A DNA stretch of 6,856 nucleotides from CAYGZL01 sp964354345 (GTDB lineage: Bacteria; Chloroflexota; Anaerolineae; Anaerolineales; UBA4823), in NCBI GenBank assembly GCA_964354345.1, contig CAYGZL010000061.1, positions 1 through 6,856 of the forward strand, given 5' to 3'. Shown here in pieces: positions 6,676-6,856 of the stretch. The position numbers and the translations under genes are program-made. Position 1 is the first letter of the stretch. Every line of letters starts with the position of its first letter. The notes below the pieces were generated by a model that was not told the origin of the DNA, made no database searches, and saw only the letters and a program-made list of their open reading frames with translations.

Positions 6676-6856
6676 TCCATCAGCTCGCTGTGGAAGGGCT
6701 TCAGCTCTGGCAGGACTCCCACGCGCAGGATGGCTGCCGGGGTGGTGAGCGCAATCTGACCGCCCTTTACCTGCACTAAACCATCATTAAGCAGGTCCGG
6801 ATACGCCCCGTCGGGCAGCGGAACACTGGCTGGCTCAGCACGATCCTCGAGGTCAA
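6672..6856 (-). CDS. C-terminal end of an unidentified convergent protein (5' part outside window)
   Basis: Reading the reverse complement from the right edge gives one frame open for 60 residues, ending ...FHSELMD at a TAA (plus-strand TTA at 6672-6674). All three + strand frames and the other two - strand frames contain stops in this stretch, so this is the only frame that runs through. The tail reads like a small winged-helix or similar domain: a hydrophobic helix 'YPDLLNDGLVQV', a strand turn 'KGGQIALTTP', then a helix 'AAILRVGVLPEL'. This 'GLV..kggqi.LT' pattern vaguely resembles the C-terminal domain of HemW/HemN-like radical SAM proteins, but the match is too weak for a name. It shares 4 bases with the toxin gene's end. 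No catalytic motif is visible. Confidence 0.6.
   Translation of the reverse strand, partial: DLEDRAEPASVPLPDGAYPDLLNDGLVQVKGGQIALTTPAAILRVGVLPELKPFHSELMD

Noticed and set aside
6709..6738. GGCAG...CTGCC inverted repeat as a terminator after the toxin gene
   Set aside because: The arms are only 5 bp with a 20-base loop and no following T-run, and they lie inside the - strand coding frame.

Overview
The window (6856 bases, moderately GC-rich coding DNA) is bacterial. It holds four genes on the + strand and the 3' end of a fifth gene on the - strand. No RNA gene, insertion sequence, CRISPR array or attachment site is visible. The source is a bacterium that uses an AddAB-type rather than a RecBCD-type end-processing enzyme. 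Base composition and protein style would fit Chloroflexota (Anaerolineae-like), but that is a guess from general resemblance, not from a marker gene.

Region 1 (1-5147) is a two-gene operon for a double-strand-break resecting helicase-nuclease. The first gene is the C-terminal 581 residues of an AddB-like subunit, open through the left edge. It has a PD-(D/E)XK nuclease domain and four cysteines expected to hold an iron-sulfur cluster. Its TGA overlaps the ATG of the next gene (ATGA). That gene encodes a complete AddA-like subunit of 1134 residues, with a full set of UvrD/SF1A helicase motifs and a second RecB-type nuclease domain. Together they would unwind and cut DNA ends to load RecA, and also degrade foreign linear DNA.

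Region 2 (5148-5224) is a short spacer with about 30% GC. It contains a plausible promoter whose -10 element lies where a leaderless transcript would start at the next ATG. It also holds a perfect 8-bp palindrome covering the -35 element and a repeated ATAATATT motif.

Region 3 (5225-6675) is an AbiE-type (type IV) toxin-antitoxin or abortive-infection cassette. It consists of an AbiEi-like winged-helix antitoxin/repressor followed, with another ATGA overlap, by an AbiEii-like nucleotidyltransferase toxin. The final acidic codons of the antitoxin supply the Shine-Dalgarno sequence of the toxin gene, so the two are probably translationally coupled.

Region 4 (6672-6856) is the C-terminus of a convergent - strand gene, found by reading the reverse complement. 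Its stop codon interlocks with that of the toxin gene through a shared TTAA. The window therefore places a phage-defence/TA cassette between a recombination-repair operon and a convergent chromosomal gene. The gene families are known. The least-described features are the putative leaderless, palindrome-bearing promoter and the interlocked convergent stop codons.
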